Below, in pieces: positions 23,146 to 32,852 of a stretch of DNA of 64,000 bases. The notes beneath the pieces were generated by a model, which was given only the letters and a program-made list of their open reading frames with translations, did no database searches and was not told where the DNA came from. The first letter of the stretch is position 1; every line of letters begins with the position of its first letter. The DNA lies in NCBI RefSeq assembly GCF_031127805.1, contig NZ_JARXHW010000009.1, forward strand, positions 1 to 64,000, given 5' to 3'. Origin of the DNA: Thalassobacterium maritimum. Lineage in GTDB: Bacteria > Verrucomicrobiota > Verrucomicrobiia > Opitutales > Coraliomargaritaceae. Both the position numbers and the translations under genes were made by a program.

Positions 23146-24069
23146 CTAGACTTCGCTGAGAGCGGCCTCTTCTTTATTGGCTGCTTGTTCGGCGAGCATT
23201 TGACGACGGCGTGCGCGCACGTCGAACATGTCGGACTGCTTGTCGGCATGGTAAGAGGAGCGGATCATGGGGCCTGATTCACAGGCGCCAAAGCCGACTT
23301 CCAAGGCAAACTCCTTCCAGCGCGCAAATTCCTCGGGCGTGACCCAGCGGTCGATATTGGCGTGTTTCTTGGAAGGCTGTAGATATTGTCCGATGGTGAG
23401 CACGTCGACGCCGACTTTGGCCATGTCGGTCAGTACTTGTTTGATTTCGTCTTCTTTCTCACCGATGCCCAGCATGATGCCGGACTTGGTGATGAAGCCG
23501 CGCGATTTCGCGTGTTCCAATACCCACAGCGAGCGATCGTAGCGAGCAGTCTTGCGAATGGGGCGTTGCAGGCGTTCCACAGTCTCAAGGTTGTGGTTGA
23601 AAATGTCGGGGCAAGCGTCGAGCACTACGTCCAGGTATTCCTGTTGGCCGCGGAAATCGGCGGTCAGCACTTCGACGGCGCATTCAGGTGAGCGGTGGTG
23701 CACGGCACGAATGGTGGCGGCCCAAACGGAGGCGCCGCCGTCTTTCAGGTCGTCGCGGGCGACGGAGGTGATGACGGCGTGGCGAAGGTTCATGCGCGCA
23801 ATCGACTCGGCCACGCGAGCGGGTTCGCCCAGGTCGAGCTCGGTGGGACGGCCGGTTTGAATCGCGCAGAAGCGACATGAGCGGGTGCAAATATTACCGA
23901 GAATCATCACGGTAGCGGTGCCTCGTGACCAACATTCCCCCATGTTCGGGCATTGGGCACTCTTACAGACTGTGTGCAGGTCATTGGTATCAACGATCTC
24001 GCGCACTTCTTTATATTCGCGGCTGGTAGGGAGCTTGGCTCGCAGCCATTCTGGCTTTCGGTTATCCAT
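23146..24069 (-). CDS. lipA: Lipoyl synthase
   Basis: Radical-SAM enzyme inserting two sulfurs into protein-bound octanoate. The signature is complete: an auxiliary-cluster motif of the CX4CX5C type in VCKSAQCPNMGECW, and the radical-SAM CTRSCRFCAIQTGRP. RPIRKTARYDRSL and GIMLGIGEKEDEI follow. I choose the Met at 24069 (MDNRKPEWL, 307 aa), which starts within the end of the upstream lipB frame (8-nt overlap). A start at 24108 would add 13 residues. Together with the upstream lipB fusion it forms a lipoate operon next to a lipoyl-domain enzyme. Confidence 0.95.
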   Translation of the reverse strand: MDNRKPEWLRAKLPTSREYKEVREIVDTNDLHTVCKSAQCPNMGECWSRGTATVMILGNICTRSCRFCAIQTGRPTELDLGEPARVAESIARMNLRHAVITSVARDDLKDGGASVWAATIRAVHHRSPECAVEVLTADFRGQQEYLDVVLDACPDIFNHNLETVERLQRPIRKTARYDRSLWVLEHAKSRGFITKSGIMLGIGEKEDEIKQVLTDMAKVGVDVLTIGQYLQPSKKHANIDRWVTPEEFARWKEFALEVGFGACESGPMIRSSYHADKQSDMFDVRARRRQMLAEQAANKEEAALSEV

Positions 24070-25396
24070 CTTGTCGCGCAGTGTTCCCAAAAACTGTTTC
24101 AAATTCAACTGCTAATCGCGTTTTTACCTCTTCTATGTCTACCTTCTTATCGAGTTCATTAGTTAGAGAGGTTACCGTGCCGTCGGTAATGCCGCAGGGC
24201 ACGATGCCGCTGAAGTGGTTCATGTCGGGGTTTACATTGAGTGCGAAGCCATGATAACTGATCCAGGAGCGCACTGCTACACCGATGGCGCAGATCTTGC
24301 GTTGGTTGTCGATCCAGATGCCTGTTTTGCCCTCGCGGCGAGCGCTTTGGAGGCCGTAAGTGGCCAACGTTCGGATGACGACTTCTTCTAGATCCCTTAG
24401 GTAGGCGTGAAGGTCGCGCCGGTGGCGTAGGGAGAGGATCGGGTAGCCGACGAGCTGTCCCGGCCCGTGATAGGTGATATCGCCCCCACGGTTGGATTGA
24501 ACCACGTCGATGCCTAAGCGGGTGCATTCTGCTTGGGCCCAGATCAGGTGCTGTGCGGCATCTTTACGCATGCCCATGGTGTAAACGGGCGAGTGCTCGG
24601 TGAGGATGAGTGCGTCGCGGCATTGGCCCATGCGCCTGAGGTCGACGCGTTCTTTTTGGCGGGCAAAGGCGTCTTCATAATCCGTCCGGCCCCAATCAAT
24701 CACTTCTAAGGGAGCCGTCATGCCATCCAGAATCTTGAATAATGCCTGCCGCATCTGATTATAGGTGTGGGCCGGTTCGGCTTGTAGCTGCTCGGCGGTC
24801 ATCAGGTAAGGGCCTGTTTGCGCGAGTTCGTCGCTGCAATTCTCAATGAGCGCAGCTAAGCTCTCGCTGGTGGTTTCGAGGTGGCATTGCCAGGCTAATA
24901 CGCGCTCATTGTAGAGGAAGGCTTGATTGGGGCAGGCAGCGCTGGAGGCGATGCGGGTGGCGCCAGCGGGCAGTTCGAAGCGATCGCCGTGCCAGTGAAG
25001 CACTCGCAGCTCCTCGGGCAGCTCAAGCCATGCGGGAGCTTTTTCTTCGGATTGGATGGGGTACCAGCCGATTTCTGCTTGTGGGCCGGCAGTGACAGCC
25101 GCTCCGAGCGCATCGGCGATCAGCTGAGCCCCTAGGCAAATGCCGACTAGGTATTTACCTGCAGCGATGGCTGAAACTATCAGTTCCTTTTCGGCGATAA
25201 GCCATGGATGTGCTTCAACTTCGTAAATATTCATCGGCCCGCCCATGACCAACAAGAGATCAAAGCGATCGAGCGCGGGCAGTGTGCCCTGTTCAAATAC
25301 GAGGTGGCAGTGGAGACTGTGTCCGCGCGAATGGGCCCAGTCTGCAATGGCGGCAGGTCCTTCGAATGGCACATGTTGGAGGCATAAAATACGCAT
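24062..25396 (-). CDS. lipB: Class I glutamine amidotransferase-octanoyltransferase (LipB) fusion
   Basis: A 444-aa chain. Residues 1 to about 225 form a class I glutamine amidotransferase domain with the nucleophile in VGICLGAQLIADALG, the oxyanion region LLLVMGGPMNIYE, and the His-x-Glu pair in AWQCHLETT. From about 226 (MTAPLEVIDWG) to the end is octanoyl-ACP:protein N-octanoyltransferase: LTEHSPVYTMGMR, RGGDITYHGPGQLVGYPIL, RKICAIGVAVRSW with the catalytic Lys, and FSGIVPCGI with the catalytic Cys. LipB supplies the octanoyl group for lipA. The amidotransferase half has no obvious place in lipoylation. The junction is continuous with no stop, although internal initiation at 24721 could also yield a stand-alone LipB. 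Confidence 0.9.
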   Translation of the reverse strand: MRILCLQHVPFEGPAAIADWAHSRGHSLHCHLVFEQGTLPALDRFDLLLVMGGPMNIYEVEAHPWLIAEKELIVSAIAAGKYLVGICLGAQLIADALGAAVTAGPQAEIGWYPIQSEEKAPAWLELPEELRVLHWHGDRFELPAGATRIASSAACPNQAFLYNERVLAWQCHLETTSESLAALIENCSDELAQTGPYLMTAEQLQAEPAHTYNQMRQALFKILDGMTAPLEVIDWGRTDYEDAFARQKERVDLRRMGQCRDALILTEHSPVYTMGMRKDAAQHLIWAQAECTRLGIDVVQSNRGGDITYHGPGQLVGYPILSLRHRRDLHAYLRDLEEVVIRTLATYGLQSARREGKTGIWIDNQRKICAIGVAVRSWISYHGFALNVNPDMNHFSGIVPCGITDGTVTSLTNELDKKVDIEEVKTRLAVEFETVFGNTARQDG

Positions 25397-25454
25397 GATT
25401 GGTCGGATGCATAGACGGTTGTCTTTATCGGCTGAGAGTCTAGATTAAATACAT

Positions 25455-27059
25455 ATGAAATTATCTCGAACGCTTTGGACATTTATGGCGCTGGCACTCC
25501 TAGGAGGGTTGATTGGTTACTATTTGTCGAGCATGCGACCCCTTGCTTTCTCAACAGTTTCAGAGCCAGAGGCTGTAAAGTCGGTTGAGAATGGCTCGTC
25601 GGAAGATGCTCGCGAGTTTCTAGCGCAGCCATGGAACGAGGCCCCTCAACTGGCAGCTGTAGATTACCCGAGCGCCGCAATTCAGGGCGAGTTGCTACTT
25701 CGCTTTGGTTCACGAGAAGATTATTTCACCTATTTGCAGGCCTTGGCGGCGGCTGGCATTGCTCCACTGGGGCAAATTGACAGCTTGCTGACCGTGCGTA
25801 TTCCAGAGCCAGCACTGGCGGTTGCCAAGCCGGGTGATTTTGGTGCGGAGGCCGATTATTCATATCAGGTCGAGAGTCCACTGCCGCCTGTGCAAATAGA
25901 CCCCGAGGCACTTGCACGTTTGACCGCATTTGCAACTTCAGCGCGTATGATTACGGGCGGGCCGCTAGCAGGTTCGGGGCAGGGGGTCTTGGTGGCGGTG
26001 CTCGATTCGGGTATTCAAGCGCATCCACAATTTGATGAAGTTTCGATGCAGCAGCTAGACTTAGTCGGTGGGGGCGTGGGCGGGGACGGTGCCGCGCACG
26101 GCACTGCGGTGGCTTCGATTATTGCCGGGTACGAAGGTATTGCGCCTGATACCGAGCTCTTTGTAGTGCGGGTGCTGGACGATCAGGGGCTGGGCAATAG
26201 TTATCATGTGGCTCAGGGCATTGTGGAGGCGGTCGATCGCGGGGCACAGGTGATCAATTTGAGCCTCGGTGTTTATCAAGATTCCACCGTCTTGCGTGCC
26301 GCGGTTCAATATGCGCATGCGAGCGGGGTGCTGATGGTGGCTGCGGCGGGCAACGATGGCTATGGGCGCATGCCTTATCCGGCTGCGTATTCCGAAGTGC
26401 TGTCAGTGACCGCTGTAGATGCTCAGGGGCAATACGCCTTGTTTCCTAATCAGTCCGATGCGATTGATTTTGCTGCGCCCGGGGTGGGTGTGTTGACGGC
26501 ACAGGAGGACGAAGGGACGATGCTCTTTTCCGGCACATCGGCGGCGGCTCCATTTGTGACGGGCACTTTAGCTTCCTTACTTTCCGGGGAGGCTGCCCTG
26601 CCTGCCCAGCAGGCGGTGGAACTACTGCAAAGCTATTTAAATGATCAAGGCGCACCTGGCGTGGATCCAGTCTATGGTGCAGGTGTACTCGATTGGGATC
26701 GATTGCGTGAGCGCACGACTGCCGGCATCGTTGATGCTGCCTTGGCGGATATTTATCTCGATCCTCGTGCTTTGCCGGGCACCAATATGCCGATTGAGGT
26801 GACGGTGCAAAACCGTGGCACGGCTTGGATGAATGGTGCCGAGCTAGAAGTCTTTATCGGGGAGGCGGAGCCTGTAAGCTATATACTGAATGCACTGGGG
26901 CCGGGGCAGACGACGACGCGTAAAGTCTTTACCTTGATTCCTGCCAAGGGCAGCGACGAACTTTTAAGCTTGGCGGCGAGAGTATTGCCAGCGAGCCCTA
27001 ATGCAGATGTTCGCCCCAAGAATAACTTAAAGGTCGTCCGTTTTCGGCCACTTCAGTAA
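25455..27059 (+). CDS. Exported or membrane-anchored subtilisin-like serine protease (S8)
   Basis: Protease of 534 aa. The N-terminus (LWTFMALALLGGLIGYYL) is a signal peptide or anchor, then a propeptide-like region of about 130 residues. The catalytic triad is visible: Asp in VAVLDSGIQAHPQ near residue 183, His in AHGTAVASIIAG near residue 214, Ser in SGTSAAAPFVTGTL near residue 360, with the oxyanion Asn in AAAGNDGYGR. The last about 100 residues form a beta-rich tail with a CARDB/NEW3-like beginning (PIEVTVQNRGTAWMNGAELEVF). It probably acts in the periplasm or at the surface. Target unknown. Confidence 0.9.
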   Translation: MKLSRTLWTFMALALLGGLIGYYLSSMRPLAFSTVSEPEAVKSVENGSSEDAREFLAQPWNEAPQLAAVDYPSAAIQGELLLRFGSREDYFTYLQALAAAGIAPLGQIDSLLTVRIPEPALAVAKPGDFGAEADYSYQVESPLPPVQIDPEALARLTAFATSARMITGGPLAGSGQGVLVAVLDSGIQAHPQFDEVSMQQLDLVGGGVGGDGAAHGTAVASIIAGYEGIAPDTELFVVRVLDDQGLGNSYHVAQGIVEAVDRGAQVINLSLGVYQDSTVLRAAVQYAHASGVLMVAAAGNDGYGRMPYPAAYSEVLSVTAVDAQGQYALFPNQSDAIDFAAPGVGVLTAQEDEGTMLFSGTSAAAPFVTGTLASLLSGEAALPAQQAVELLQSYLNDQGAPGVDPVYGAGVLDWDRLRERTTAGIVDAALADIYLDPRALPGTNMPIEVTVQNRGTAWMNGAELEVFIGEAEPVSYILNALGPGQTTTRKVFTLIPAKGSDELLSLAARVLPASPNADVRPKNNLKVVRFRPLQ

Positions 27060-27194
27060 GTGCAGCTCATTTCGCGCAGAGCGGTGCGGTGGATTGATTT
27101 TGTCAAAAATATGTGTGAGCCGCTTTGGGCCCCTTTTTAACTGGATTTGACTGCACTCTGCGTGTACCGCTATCTGGTTTAAGTAAATTTGCAT

Positions 27195-28334
27195 ATGAAT
27201 GATTCCGAACAAGCGCCGCTAATCTCTGATGAGGGAGAGGTCGGCTTCGTTGAGTATCAGGATTTTGTCTCCAAAGAGCCGTTTAATTTCGAATCTGGGG
27301 GCAGCATCCCTGAGCTGACGCTGCGCTATGAAACTTATGGCCATCTGAACGCAGCCAAGGATAATGCAATCTTGATCTGTCACGCCCTGAGTGGTGACCA
27401 CCACTGCGCGGGCGTGCATGGCATCGATGAGCGCAAGCAGGGGTGGTGGAACTTTATGGTAGGCCCGGGCAAGCCGATTGATACGACGCGTTACTTTGTG
27501 ATTTGCTCCAACGTGCTGGGGGGCTGTCAAGGCTCCACCGGGCCAGGTTCGATCAATCCGGAAACCGGCAAACCCTACAATCTTGATTTTCCGAAATTGA
27601 CCGTGCGCGACATGGTGCGCGCGCAGTCCTTGCTGATTGATTCCTTTGGAATCGACCGTCTGCACGCCGTGATCGGCGGCAGCATGGGAGGCATGCAAAC
27701 CTTGCAATGGGCGATTGATTTTCCGGATCGGCTCGGGCGCTATATCGCGTTGGCCAGTGGGGCGCGTCATACTGCACAAGCAATTGCCTTTAACGATACG
27801 GGGCGCCAAGCCATTATCTCCGATCCCGAGTGGAAGGAGGGCAACTACGAGCCAGACCAAGGACCCGCGCAAGGGCTGGCCGTGGCGCGGATGATGGCGC
27901 ACATTACTTATCTCTCTGATGTGGGCATGGAGAGTAAGTTTGGGCGTAAGCGTCGTTCGGGCGATCAGTCGCGGGAGCATTTCGAAGTCGAATTCGAGGT
28001 CGAAAGCTATCTGCGCTATCAGGGTGCCAGCTTTGTGACGCGTTTCGATGCGAACACATATTTGTACCTGACTAAAGCGCTCGACCGCTTTGATTTGCAC
28101 AGTCCTGAATCACTCGACGCCACGCTCAGTTCCGTCACAGCGCCTGGTTTGGTGGTTGGTTTTACTTCCGACTGGCTCTATCCGCCGCAGGGCAATCGCG
28201 AAGTGGTGGAGGCCCTCTTGCGTCTGGGCAAGGACGCCACCTACGCCGAGCTGGCGATGGATTTTGGGCATGATTCCTTTCTCTTACGTGCGCCTCAACT
28301 CTACGAATTGATGCACCGATTCCTTAGCCGTTAA
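27195..28334 (+). CDS. metX: Homoserine O-acetyltransferase
   Basis: Alpha/beta-hydrolase acetylating homoserine at the start of methionine synthesis. The 379-aa protein has CHALSGDHHCAG, the GCQGSTGPGSINP block, the nucleophile elbow VIGGSMGGMQTLQWA, TSDWLYPPQ with the Asp and GHDSFLL with the His. ATG 27195 is preferred over the TTG two codons earlier. Followed after 6 bp by metW, the usual metX-metW pair. Some family members use succinyl-CoA instead, and the sequence was not examined for the residues that decide this. Confidence 0.95.
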   Translation: MNDSEQAPLISDEGEVGFVEYQDFVSKEPFNFESGGSIPELTLRYETYGHLNAAKDNAILICHALSGDHHCAGVHGIDERKQGWWNFMVGPGKPIDTTRYFVICSNVLGGCQGSTGPGSINPETGKPYNLDFPKLTVRDMVRAQSLLIDSFGIDRLHAVIGGSMGGMQTLQWAIDFPDRLGRYIALASGARHTAQAIAFNDTGRQAIISDPEWKEGNYEPDQGPAQGLAVARMMAHITYLSDVGMESKFGRKRRSGDQSREHFEVEFEVESYLRYQGASFVTRFDANTYLYLTKALDRFDLHSPESLDATLSSVTAPGLVVGFTSDWLYPPQGNREVVEALLRLGKDATYAELAMDFGHDSFLLRAPQLYELMHRFLSR

Positions 28335-28340
28335 TCAGTT

Positions 28341-28952
28341 ATGAAGCCTATTGATAAAAAGCGCCAAGCTGACTTTCAGATCATTGCCCACTGGGTGAAT
28401 GAGGGAGACCGCGTGCTCGACCTCGGATGCGGGCGCGGGGTCTTGTTGGAATATTTGAAGCAGAAGAAGTCGATCTATGGAGTCGGGGTGGATATCGATC
28501 TGGATAAAATTCTCAGCTGCGTAAAGCGCGGAGTGCCTGCCTACCAAGGCGATATTCGCTCGATGCTAGCGACCTTTCCGGACGATGCCTTTGACCGCGT
28601 GATTTTTAGTCGTACCGTGGAGCAGTTGGATGATGCCGATGCTGTGCTGGCCGAGGGCCTGCGCGTCGGGCGTCGAGTTGCTGTGGGCTTTGTGAATAAG
28701 GCCTTTTGGTTGAACCGTCTGAATGTGCTGTTTAAAGGGCGGCGCACTGTGAACGAAGTGTATCCGAAGCCGTGGTATGAGTCCATGCCGACGAATCCGT
28801 TTTCTGTGGCAGAGTTTGAAGATTATTGCGATGCCCGCAGAATTGTGATTGAAGATAAAGTCTATCTATCGGGAGATTGGCGCAGTGAATGCTCCAAATT
28901 TCCCAATTTGATGGCAGGTTATGCGATTTATGATTTAGCATCCATTGACTGA
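28341..28952 (+). CDS. metW: MetW methyltransferase-like methionine biosynthesis protein
   Basis: Methyltransferase-fold protein of 203 aa that works with MetX in homoserine activation in many bacteria. It shows VLDLGCGRGVLLEYL (SAM-binding motif I), YGVGVDID, PDDAFDRVIFSRTVEQLDDA, NPFSVAEFEDYC and the MetW-typical region WYESMPTNPF. Its stop overlaps the start of the following membrane protein (TGATG), so translation is probably coupled. Confidence 0.93.
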   Translation: MKPIDKKRQADFQIIAHWVNEGDRVLDLGCGRGVLLEYLKQKKSIYGVGVDIDLDKILSCVKRGVPAYQGDIRSMLATFPDDAFDRVIFSRTVEQLDDADAVLAEGLRVGRRVAVGFVNKAFWLNRLNVLFKGRRTVNEVYPKPWYESMPTNPFSVAEFEDYCDARRIVIEDKVYLSGDWRSECSKFPNLMAGYAIYDLASID

Positions 28953-30031
28953 TGGCGAAGCTCGATAAAATTACGCTTTTAGAACAGTCGATCGAGCGCT
29001 TCTATGAGCGCTACTCGGCGAAGCGTATTGCTGTGGCGACACTGTTGGTCGGCGTGTTGAGTTTAGTGATGGCGCTGGTGGTCTATTGGGGCTTTGAGAG
29101 TGGTATCTTGGCTGCATTGGGTGGTTTGTTTTTTGGTTTTATCGGCATTAATATCGCGTTTTTGTGCATTGTGCCACCCGCCAAGGCATTGACAGATTCA
29201 AAGCGTCTAATTAGCCAAGCCATCCGTGAACCCGCTCGTATCAAGTCCTACGATATGCAAAAAGTGCTACTGTTGGATTCCAAGGGGAAGGAGCATGCTT
29301 TAAAAGCCCGTGACCTCGCTGTCTGGACCTCATTGGTGGTGCCTTATTTAATTGAATCGCAGGCGCGTGGTGGACAGCCACTGCGTAAGAAACCGCAACG
29401 TAAACTGACCGCCTCTGAACGAAAATACATCGAGCAACGCCGCAAAGAAGTGCTCGAAATGGAAGAGAAAATTGAGAAAGAGCGTAAGAGCTTGGAGCAT
29501 GATCGGCGCGAACTAGAGATGCGGAGTGTAGATCTTAAACAGGCCGAGGAGCTTGTGATCGAGCGTTTGACCGGCGTGGAGCAAGCTGAGGCAGAGTTAG
29601 AGCAACTGAAGATTGTGGCCGCTGAGCGTGCCAATGAAAGTGCCAGCGCCTATGATGCCAAAGTCGCCGCAGCTAAGGCGGAGGAGTTGCGTGTTAAGGA
29701 GAGCGAGCTGAGCGCGCTGAAGCGGCAACTGGCCGAAGACCGTCGCAATTTTGAAAGTCAAAAAGCTGAAATGACAAAGCTTCAGGCCGCGGCAACTCGC
29801 TCGCCCTTTGGCACGGCGCATGAGCCAGTTGGTGCGCAGAGTGTGGAAGCGCGCGAAGCCGCGCTGGAAGCTCGCATGAAAAAATTGGAAGAAGAAGCGC
29901 AAGCATTGGAATCGAGAGCAAACTATTTGACCGATAGTGAAAACTCATTGATCGAGCGTCTCGATGCCTTGACGGAGCGTGAGGCAAATATCGAGCAGAG
30001 CGAGGTCGATGCGGGCCTGCGCAAGGATTAG
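28952..30031 (+). CDS. Membrane-anchored coiled-coil protein
   Basis: Protein of 359 aa with two hydrophobic helices near residues 24-45 and 50-72, then a short basic linker and a long coiled coil (about residues 150-355) rich in E, K, A and R. Heptad-like stretches such as EMEEKIEKERKSLEHDRREL and LEARMKKLEEEAQALESRA are visible. No catalytic motif is present. The start overlaps the metW stop, but no functional link to methionine synthesis is apparent. It could be a scaffolding or envelope protein. Not recognised as a named family. Confidence 0.8.
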   Translation: MAKLDKITLLEQSIERFYERYSAKRIAVATLLVGVLSLVMALVVYWGFESGILAALGGLFFGFIGINIAFLCIVPPAKALTDSKRLISQAIREPARIKSYDMQKVLLLDSKGKEHALKARDLAVWTSLVVPYLIESQARGGQPLRKKPQRKLTASERKYIEQRRKEVLEMEEKIEKERKSLEHDRRELEMRSVDLKQAEELVIERLTGVEQAEAELEQLKIVAAERANESASAYDAKVAAAKAEELRVKESELSALKRQLAEDRRNFESQKAEMTKLQAAATRSPFGTAHEPVGAQSVEAREAALEARMKKLEEEAQALESRANYLTDSENSLIERLDALTEREANIEQSEVDAGLRKD

Positions 30032-30064
30032 AGCACTCAGTGGGGCTTTGACAGCTGTGTGTAG

Positions 30065-31900
30065 CTATACACGTTCGCCTTGTTTAGTTTTATCGATCAC
30101 GGGGTCCACGTAGATAGAGACGTCTGCCTGGGTGTCGCCCAAATGTTCCTTGGCACGCTTGAGTGCTTTCGCCGTGGACATGGTCGGGTTGTTGGGTTCG
30201 TCGGTAAAGATGTTACGTGCCTCAATCTGCTCGTAGAGCCCCGACTGCTTAAGCACTCGCATCATACCAGCTTTCACTTCGCTTAGGATCAGGTAGCGCC
30301 CTTTTTCCTCCATATAAAGTAGCAGTTCCTCTAGGGCCATCACGCCGGTGGCGTCCAAGTTGTGAGCGTTGCGCATCTTGAGCACCACGATCTTGAGGTT
30401 GGGCTCTTCGCAGATGCGGCGCATCTGATCGCGAAATAGATCGGCAGCGCCGAAGAAGAGTTCCCCTTCCACGTGCACGATCGATACTTGTGGCACGGAG
30501 CGCTTACCCTCTTGGTGCATTTCAGCTAATTGCCCCTCTTCGTTAAAGGTGTATTCCACCATCTCCGGGCGGGCGACTTTCTTGAGAAAGAGCACGATGG
30601 AAGTGCCGACACCCACATAAATCGCGGTGTCGAGCGGCATGAAAAGGCCGCTGCCAAATGTCGTCGCAAAGACCGCAGCGTCCGACTTGGTGGTGCGGGT
30701 GACGATGCGAATCGCATGCTTATTGATGAGTGATATGCCGATCGCGATGACGAGCACCGCTAAGGTGCACTGTGGGATATATTCGGTAAAGGGGCCGAGT
30801 GCAAAAGCACCGATGAATACGATCACACCGCTGATATAACTGGCTAATACGGTGCGCCCGCCACTGGTGGCGCTGAGGGTGGAGCGGGTCAGCGAGCCCG
30901 ATGCGGGCATACCTGAAAAAAAAGCGCAGGCAATATTAGCCATGCCGATGGAGAACATCGCTTGGTTGGCATCGAGTCGGGCCCCCGTCTTGGCCGCCAG
31001 TGATTTGCCGATCGAGATGCCCTCGAGTATGCACAATAGCGCAATTGCCAGCGCGGGGCTGGCTAATGTATGAATACTGCTCAGCGAAAAATCGGGTGCT
31101 TGGAATGACCAGTTGGCCGCATTGATACCTGGAAGAAATTGAATGTCACTGGAGCGGTCCAGGTATTTGATGTGTAGCTTTTCGACTACGAACTCGGTGA
31201 GTGCCGAAATTGCGAGCAGACTAATCGCCACATTGGGTAGTGATTTAAACTTTTTGTTGAGAGCGAAAAAGAGTGCCGCAGTGACTAGGCTCACGCCCAC
31301 TGTCGCCCAATGCACGGTATCGATCGATTGATACATCAGCATGACCGACTCGTAAAAAGTGGCTCCTTTACCCGGCATTTCCAGCCCCAGAGCTTTCGGG
31401 ATCTGGTTGGTGATAATGAGTAAGGCGGCCGCCGTAATATAGCCTGTGATCACCGAGCGCGAGATGTATTGCACCAGGTTGGCCACCTTGAAGTAGGCTC
31501 CCAGTGCAATGAAAAAGCCCACCATGAATATGAGCAGCGGCACCATGCCCAGCTTCTCGGCGCCTACAATGCCCAAGCTAGCAAAGGCGCTCAGTAGCAT
31601 GACCGAAGTCGCATTGGTCGGCCCGAGCGTGATCAAATGGCTCTTGGCAAAAATTGGGGCGACCATCGCGGCGATGGCGGATCCGTAGATGCCGTACTGA
31701 ATCGGCAGGCCTGCGATTAAGGCATAGGCCATGCCCTGGGGGAATGCGAGCAGGGCAACGTTGAGCCCTGCTCGCAGATCGCCAGCGAAGTAGCTGGTTT
31801 GATAACCTTGCAGTGACCGTCGTAGCGGCCAGAAGTTGAGCGTGTTGTAGTCTCTCGCGGCGCTCAGACCGGATTGTATATGTCTAAGCAGAGCAGGCAC
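30065..31900 (-). CDS. SulP-family anion transporter with STAS domain
   Basis: SLC26/SulP permease of 611 aa. The membrane core (about 30-420) opens with DLRAGLNVALLAFPQGMAYALIAGLPIQYGIY-type sequence, where the PQGMAYA stretch is the SulP signature, and continues with LGPTNATSVMLL and GMPASGSLTRSTLSATSGGRT. A C-terminal STAS domain (about 470-590) includes VSIVHVEGELFFGAADLF and NAHNLDATGVMALEELL. Substrates in the family include sulfate, bicarbonate and other anions. The substrate here is not determined. The gene lies 27 bp downstream of a phosphatase gene on the same strand. Confidence 0.93.
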   Translation of the reverse strand: MPALLRHIQSGLSAARDYNTLNFWPLRRSLQGYQTSYFAGDLRAGLNVALLAFPQGMAYALIAGLPIQYGIYGSAIAAMVAPIFAKSHLITLGPTNATSVMLLSAFASLGIVGAEKLGMVPLLIFMVGFFIALGAYFKVANLVQYISRSVITGYITAAALLIITNQIPKALGLEMPGKGATFYESVMLMYQSIDTVHWATVGVSLVTAALFFALNKKFKSLPNVAISLLAISALTEFVVEKLHIKYLDRSSDIQFLPGINAANWSFQAPDFSLSSIHTLASPALAIALLCILEGISIGKSLAAKTGARLDANQAMFSIGMANIACAFFSGMPASGSLTRSTLSATSGGRTVLASYISGVIVFIGAFALGPFTEYIPQCTLAVLVIAIGISLINKHAIRIVTRTTKSDAAVFATTFGSGLFMPLDTAIYVGVGTSIVLFLKKVARPEMVEYTFNEEGQLAEMHQEGKRSVPQVSIVHVEGELFFGAADLFRDQMRRICEEPNLKIVVLKMRNAHNLDATGVMALEELLLYMEEKGRYLILSEVKAGMMRVLKQSGLYEQIEARNIFTDEPNNPTMSTAKALKRAKEHLGDTQADVSIYVDPVIDKTKQGERV

Positions 31901-31927
31901 GACTTACAGCTTCAAGGAGTCGCCTGC

Positions 31928-32713
31928 TTAGTTTGCAGGGTAGAGTGTGGCCATGACCTCGTCATGGAGCGGAGCCTTGGCGGCGATAATGCAGCGCTCG
32001 TCGAAGGCGTCGCCGCCCTTCCAGCCAGTCACTTTAAAGCCCGCACCCTCGAGGCAGGGGAGGATGGCGGCACAGTCCCAGATTTCCATCATCGGGTCAC
32101 ACATAATATCGATGAAGCCTGAGCATAGCAGGATATAGCCACCCGCATCGCCCCATGAGCGGTAGAGAGCAGTCTTGGGAGGGAGTGCGCTCCAGTCGGC
32201 CTTGTTTTGCCACAGAGTCGTGCGGATCGGGTCGGTGGTGCAGAGTGTGGCTTGGCTCAGCGAGCAAGCCTCGCGGCCAGAGACCGGTTTGCCATTCAAA
32301 GTGGTGGTCTCACAATCGCCGATCACCATTTGCTTGAGCACAGGTTGGTTGATGGCACCGATGACAGGACGGCCCTTATACATGAGAGCGATCAGTGTCG
32401 CAAAGAGCGGCACGCCAGAGATAAAGGACTTGGTGCCATCGACCGGGTCCAGCACCCATACGAAGTCGGCGTCGTCGCGTTCGCGGCCGTATTCTTCGCC
32501 GATAATGCCGTGCTCAGGATAGCGCTCGGCCAAAATCTCGCGGATGCGTTTTTCTGCATTACGGTCAGCCAGCGTCACCGGAGTGGCGTCGGACTTGCGC
32601 TCGATTTCTACGTCTGGGCCGTAGTGAGGAAGGATCTCCTTGGCTGCCTCATCGCATAGGTAAGCGATAAACTCGATAAATTCGTCTTTTTGTGCGCGTG
32701 TAAGTTCGGACAT
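31928..32713 (-). CDS. hisN: Inositol monophosphatase-family phosphatase, probably histidinol-phosphatase
   Basis: Mg-dependent phosphatase of 261 aa. Metal-binding motifs are IIGEEYGRE, WVLDPVDGTKSFISG (the family DPxDGT) and, near the C-terminus, EIWDCAAILPCLEGAGF. KSDATPVTLADRNAEKRIRE at the N-terminus fits the HisN branch (inositol-phosphatase-like histidinol-phosphatase), though inositol phosphatase or 3'-phosphoadenosine phosphatase activity cannot be excluded. An adjacent sulfate-type transporter makes a CysQ-like role thinkable, but the sequence favours HisN. Confidence 0.82.
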   Translation of the reverse strand: MSELTRAQKDEFIEFIAYLCDEAAKEILPHYGPDVEIERKSDATPVTLADRNAEKRIREILAERYPEHGIIGEEYGRERDDADFVWVLDPVDGTKSFISGVPLFATLIALMYKGRPVIGAINQPVLKQMVIGDCETTTLNGKPVSGREACSLSQATLCTTDPIRTTLWQNKADWSALPPKTALYRSWGDAGGYILLCSGFIDIMCDPMMEIWDCAAILPCLEGAGFKVTGWKGGDAFDERCIIAAKAPLHDEVMATLYPAN

Positions 32714-32852
32714 TTTTGTGCTTTTGTATGGTGGCGCTGCGAGAGTCCCCTCGTTTCGCCCTAGTTTTTAAAAGAATTAAGGTGTAAACGCTGAAGCCTC
32801 CTGAAGTCCGAGGCAACAGCAGATTCGCGCGAGATGAAATTCGTGTCTTATA

